Shown here piece by piece: positions 60,192 through 64,000 of a DNA stretch of 64,000 nt (positions within the stretch are counted from its first letter, which is position 1; every line of letters begins with the position of its first letter). The notes under the pieces were generated by a model. The model made no database searches. It saw only the letters and a list, made by a program, of their open reading frames with translations, and was not told the origin of the DNA. This stretch comes from Gracilaria gracilis (Eukaryota; Rhodophyta; Florideophyceae; Gracilariales; Gracilariaceae). The stretch spans positions 123,991 through 187,990 of the forward strand of contig JARGSG010000109.1 in the NCBI GenBank assembly GCA_030374805.1. Reading direction: 5' to 3'. The translations under genes and the position numbers were made by a program.

Positions 60192-62591
60192 ATGGTAACT
60201 GCTTTGGTAACACGAGCTACTCCGCTTCCATATGAGATGGGAAATGGAGGAGAAGAAAGCAGGGGAGGGATGGTAGGAAGGCAGGAGGATGATGCGCGGG
60301 GCGGTAGGGATAGAGGTGGGCGGCGAAGGGGCGATGACTCCACGCAAGTTTTAGAAGAAGGCGAGTGTGGAGATGTCATAGAGAAGGGGAGGGAGTGTCG
60401 CAGTGGGAGGGAGGGAAGGACGATAGCAAGAAGTACTAGTGGGATAGTTAGCCGTGGTATTCGAGGGAAGGAAGGAGAGAGAGTGGCTGGGGTTGGCGTT
60501 CGGGAGGGGAGGGGTCGCGAAAGAGAAGTAGGAGGAGGCGTTCAGGAGGCGAGAAACGAGGGCATGGAGGTTGTGGTTGATGTTAGGGGGAATCGAATGG
60601 TGGGCAGAGAAAGAACTGGTGGACTGCGATATACTGCGATGCGGGAGGAAGAGGAAGTGGGGGGTATGAGGCATATGAGGGAGCATGGAAACGCAGAGGG
60701 CAGTGGGAGGCGAATTGGGCGTGGGAGGCGAATTGGGCGTGTGGGCGATGGAATGGGGAGCCACGCCAATGTGGAGAGGATGGAATGGCTCCGAGACAAT
60801 TTGCCCGGGAGAGTTGTAGGACGTAGCAGTGGTGGATCAGTCATTGAGAATGTGAGAGACAATATACCAGTGGATGGGAGGGTATTCGAAGGAGAAGATG
60901 TTGTTGTCGGAAACAGGCATAGAACTGGGGGGAACTTGGTGGAAACCGCGGTACGAACGCCTGAAGGAATACGTGTGAGGCATAATGCCGTTCGGATTGA
61001 GGACGATGTGCATGAAGCAGGAGTCGACGATTCTGGGGATCGTGGAGAGAGGAACGGAGCAAGGGAAATGAGAACTACAGGAATATCAGAAGGAGATGAA
61101 GAGAACTTACGCGTGTTGCCAAGGTCTGCACTGGTTGAGAGGGTGAATTCGTTGAAAGGGAAGCTGGGAAATATGAAGGAGGATCACTATACCATGATGG
61201 TGAGTTTGAAGCTCACGCAGAAAGAATTGGAACGGGTGAGGGAGGAGCTGAAGCAGCAAAATGTGTTGGTTGAAAGTTTAAGGGAGGCTGCGAAGGGTAG
61301 GAAGCGAAGGGGGTGTGGGAAGGAAGTGAAGAGGCGTCGAAAACATGAAATAGAGATGCCAGAATGTTTTTACGGATTTGCAAGGGCTGTATATGATAAG
61401 ATTCTCCACTATGCGAAGTTGAAGGCGCTAGAACTCTGTTTTGACACGGAGAACGTTAGTAAGAGCTGGAAGACCAGGAGTGAGACGGTGGGAGAAAGTA
61501 AGGAGGGCAGCATATTTGTGGTTGGGGAGAAGGAGATGGTACCTCGGTGCCCGTATCAAGTGGCATATGAGATGAGGGCGTATACGCCATCAACGGAGGG
61601 AGGAAGTGATGTGCTGTTGAAGTATGTGGTGGAGACGGAAATAATGGGAGATACTTGGGAGACGATACGAGAAGCGGGAAGGAAACAGGAGTGTGTAAAT
61701 AATGTGGGTGCGGACAAGTGTCTGATGCAGCGGATGAAGCAGACATTAAGCGATGTGATTAGGGTGCGGAAGTGGGCGGTTCGCGACAAGTTATTCTCCA
61801 TCCTTGGATATGATTTGATTGCGAAACGTGCGAAACCTACTGAGGGGACTGAGCTAGAGGACGAGCTAAAGCAGCAGATGGGGGAAGCGCGCGGGAAGCT
61901 GATGGGAAGGGAGGAGGGCGGGGGGAATGAGTTGTGTGCGTGGAGAACGAGCGGGTTCGAAGACCTTGCGTATTCCGGGTCTCGTGCGGTTGGGCCACCA
62001 TGGGACGTTGATGGTGAAGATATGTACTTCAAGAATGGGATGGAGGTGGCAGTGTTGGAGGAGTATATGGGATACGCAGTGGAGAGGCAAAGTAACGGTG
62101 AGCGGCAGTACGTGGATGGGACCGTGATGCACCTTGCGAGACTTGACGCCTGGATTGCCTGTGTGGTGAAAACTATGAACGAGGTTGTGGGACGTGGGGG
62201 GCAAAGACAGCTTTTGTTCTCTACTTTGTATGGGAATTATTTACCTGGGGCTGTGGAAGGAATACTGGGGGTAGCCTGGCAATCGCTACAGGAGGAGCAT
62301 GGCCAGGAGTTTGAGAACGATGGGTTTGTGGATGGAGATCCGAGGTGTGTGTCGGGAAACTCTGGGAGAACTGCGAAAGTTGGGCTGTGGGTACCATCGA
62401 GGGAGAAAATATGCCTAGCTGTAAAGGAGGACTATTTTATGGCAAAAATAACACGGAGACTAGGTGCAGTTCTTGATTGTTACATAGCGGCCTGTCGACC
62501 GGAGAACGCGAGTTTCGGGCGGTTGGTGGCACACCGGGCGGAACGCAGGGAAGGGACAGGGGTTGATGGTAGGGAAGAGGCGGGCTACTAA
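60192..62591 (+). CDS. Large Gly/Arg/Glu-rich coiled-coil protein of unknown function
   Basis: First ATG 60192, 799 residues; the frame is open a little upstream through the 9-bp repeats but only with TTG. The N-terminal ~300 residues are low-complexity (Gly, Arg, Glu). A coiled coil follows near 310-375 (LVERVNSLKGKLGNMKED and LKLTQKELERVREELKQQN), then a basic patch (GRKRRGCGKEVKRRRK). The rest is a folded-looking C-terminal half of ~400 residues with conserved-looking aromatic and Cys positions (CFYGFARAVYDKI, RKWAVRDKLFSILGYDLI, LARLDAWIACVV). No known motif. The position suggests a structural or DNA-binding protein of the island. The frame is intact, in contrast to most neighbours. Confidence 0.5.
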   Translation: MVTALVTRATPLPYEMGNGGEESRGGMVGRQEDDARGGRDRGGRRRGDDSTQVLEEGECGDVIEKGRECRSGREGRTIARSTSGIVSRGIRGKEGERVAGVGVREGRGREREVGGGVQEARNEGMEVVVDVRGNRMVGRERTGGLRYTAMREEEEVGGMRHMREHGNAEGSGRRIGRGRRIGRVGDGMGSHANVERMEWLRDNLPGRVVGRSSGGSVIENVRDNIPVDGRVFEGEDVVVGNRHRTGGNLVETAVRTPEGIRVRHNAVRIEDDVHEAGVDDSGDRGERNGAREMRTTGISEGDEENLRVLPRSALVERVNSLKGKLGNMKEDHYTMMVSLKLTQKELERVREELKQQNVLVESLREAAKGRKRRGCGKEVKRRRKHEIEMPECFYGFARAVYDKILHYAKLKALELCFDTENVSKSWKTRSETVGESKEGSIFVVGEKEMVPRCPYQVAYEMRAYTPSTEGGSDVLLKYVVETEIMGDTWETIREAGRKQECVNNVGADKCLMQRMKQTLSDVIRVRKWAVRDKLFSILGYDLIAKRAKPTEGTELEDELKQQMGEARGKLMGREEGGGNELCAWRTSGFEDLAYSGSRAVGPPWDVDGEDMYFKNGMEVAVLEEYMGYAVERQSNGERQYVDGTVMHLARLDAWIACVVKTMNEVVGRGGQRQLLFSTLYGNYLPGAVEGILGVAWQSLQEEHGQEFENDGFVDGDPRCVSGNSGRTAKVGLWVPSREKICLAVKEDYFMAKITRRLGAVLDCYIAACRPENASFGRLVAHRAERREGTGVDGREEAGY

Positions 62592-62750
62592 GGGTTGAGT
62601 GAGGTGCAGTGGGGGGGGGAAAGGGGTGGAGGTATGTGTGGGATGGGGAAGAGATGCTTCTTCTTTCTCATGTCATGCGTATCTTCACTCCTTCCAATTG
62701 AAACGAAGGGGGTTAAATTTTATGAAGGTGAAGCTAACAGGGAATAGAGG

Positions 62751-63975
62751 CTACGTGTTGGTTGGTAAATAAGGCTTGGCGTGGGGGGTCTCGATAGAAC
62801 CGATTAAGATAGAATCGGTGAAAGCGCCAGTGTAGACGAGAAGTGAAGGGAGGAGCGGGGTAGTTCTGGCGGAGAACATGAACGAAGCCAGGGAGGGAGG
62901 AAGAGGGGATGAGTCCATGCCAAGGGAAACGTTATCGGAAGTGGAGTGGGTAGAGATGGGAACTGGGTGGATTGTGTGGTTATGTTCTTCGACTGTTGCC
63001 CATCGGGGCAAACGCAGTTGGGGTGAGATCGACGTCGTCGCTGGGTGGGACGAGTTCCATGAACTGGAAGAAGGCGAACTCCTTGGGAGAAGAAGTTGAA
63101 GAAGGAAGGGCGAAACGAAGAAGGAAGATGAGCTTGCAGACCCAGACGATGGATTTGGAGGGGGGGGAGGTGGAGCCGGCGACGAGAATGTGGGAGAACT
63201 TTGGGACTTGGATGGACCGAAGGAGGGGTGGCAAAAATTCGTTGGATGAGAGGGACTGGAGGATCCTGGGGCGCGAGCTCTTTCCGCTCTTCAATGTAGT
63301 TGTCGAGTGTTGGGATGTAACCGCCGACGACGTAAGCGGAGTTGACTATGGTGAGTCGAGCCCGACGGAGGGCGGGAGAGTTGTCAGTGAGTTGTAGGAC
63401 TTCGAAAGAGAGGGTGATGAAGGATGGGAGGGCGTCTCTTCCGAATTGTGCAAGAATGGATAGGGTTTCGGGACGGAAGAGGCCTTGAAGAGATTTATGA
63501 GGAGTTGAAGATTGGATCGAGTGAATTTGTGGGCAGTGATTAGGTCAGCGAAGGAGATGTGTTTGCCATCACGGACGAAACCGGGTTCTCGGGATTGAGA
63601 GGGGAAGCGAGGCCAGGGGAGGAGGAGTGATGGAAGGGTTTGTGGAGACGGGATTTCAGTCCTTGATGGCGTTGGAGCGGTGGATGGCACGAATGGTTTC
63701 TTGATGTGCGGTGGACCTGCGCTTTTGAGGTTTTGGAGTAGTGGACTTGAAGAGGGTGTGAGTGTGCTCGAATATGCCGGCATCATTGAAGTGGAGGCCT
63801 CCAAAGCGGCGAATGTCCTCGACAATGTGGTCGAGGAGGTGAAACTTGAGGTTTTGGGGCTCGAAGTGTGGTGGGGGCCGAGGACGAGTACGGCTGTGCG
63901 CTTGAAGGAGCGGATTTGGTTGTGGAGGTCGGTGAGGCGGGCGTCGGTCCATTCGGTGAAGGTGTTGTATCGCAT
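62751..63975 (-). pseudogene. Decayed Plavaka/CACTA-like transposase, C-terminal part
   Basis: Minus-strand blocks in changing frames. One near 63975-63830 reads LTDLHNQIRSFKR. One near 63870-63660 contains LKFHLLDHIVEDIRRFGGLHF and FEHTHTLFKS, close to the KFH-x(3)-H-x(3)-IRRFG pattern before the ERLH/FEH segment of Plavaka-type transposases. Then come DGKHISFADLITAHKFTRSN and, near 62990-62751, a hydrophobic tail (LLPSLLVYTGAFTDSILIG). At least three frame changes are needed. The N-terminal part lies beyond the window. Confidence 0.5.
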
Positions 63976-64000
63976 GGAGGCGAGGAGGAGGTCTGAGTAC

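Noticed and set aside
59730-60379. Minus-strand Ser/Pro/Arg-rich frames of ~205 codons
   Set aside because: They read through the 9-bp tandem repeats and have no motif; the plus-strand gene is better supported.
1-64000. tRNA and rRNA genes
   Set aside because: No cloverleaf with a convincing T-loop/acceptor pair and no rRNA-like stretch was found by eye; a covariance-model scan would be needed to exclude short RNA genes.

Overview
This is nuclear eukaryotic DNA. It carries Nup88-like, Rab escort protein, GMP synthase, ZFC3H1/Red1-like and bromodomain-ET genes, mostly as long uninterrupted reading frames, together with a few spliced genes and a heavy load of decayed mobile elements. An intron-poor multicellular alga, most probably a red seaweed of the Chondrus type, is my best guess. 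That is an inference from the gene style and the mixture of transposons; nothing in the window proves it.

Layout. 0.1-12 kb is a compact housekeeping block: Nup88-like (+), Rab escort protein (-), GMP synthase (+), a ZFC3H1-like zinc-finger protein (-) and a BET-type bromodomain protein (+). 12-15 kb holds a candidate spliced membrane-protein gene on the minus strand. 15.1-16.7 kb is a divergent pair of low-complexity proteins that share a Y-x-G-V-A-P-P-P-P motif. 18.9-23.0 kb is one intron-less NB-ARC/WD40 gene, built like an NLR immune sensor.

From 23.5 kb to 48 kb mobile DNA dominates: a 4.9-kb DIRS-like tyrosine-recombinase retrotransposon with 313-bp direct terminal repeats; a spliced minus-strand gene that appears truncated by it; a CACTA/Plavaka-like transposase with a C2H2 finger; a PIF/Harbinger DDE relic; and a 5.9-kb Mutator-like element with GC-rich terminal inverted repeats of about 0.7-0.8 kb. 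At 46.5-47.4 kb two 419-bp MITE copies in inverted orientation fill a 904-nt intron of an otherwise open gene.

49-62.6 kb is the most unusual part. It is an island of genes not expected in a housekeeping neighbourhood: a coiled-coil gene, a dehydrogenase-like gene, a ParB-like gene whose C-terminal part looks like a double-stranded beta-helix oxygenase, a beta-class (DPPYN) DNA methyltransferase fused to a SET domain, and a long coiled-coil protein. The ParB-like and methyltransferase genes diverge from a 1.6-kb spacer packed with four large hairpins and a 60-bp direct repeat. Several of these genes carry in-frame stops or frameshifts. I read the island as a large, partly decayed mobile or virus-derived element carrying its own DNA and chromatin modification genes. 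The window ends inside another decayed Plavaka-like transposase.

Many of the nonsense codons in the mobile ORFs are TAG, several at places where tryptophan would fit, which hints at a RIP-like or methylation-driven mutation bias. All family calls were made by eye from motifs. No database search was run.
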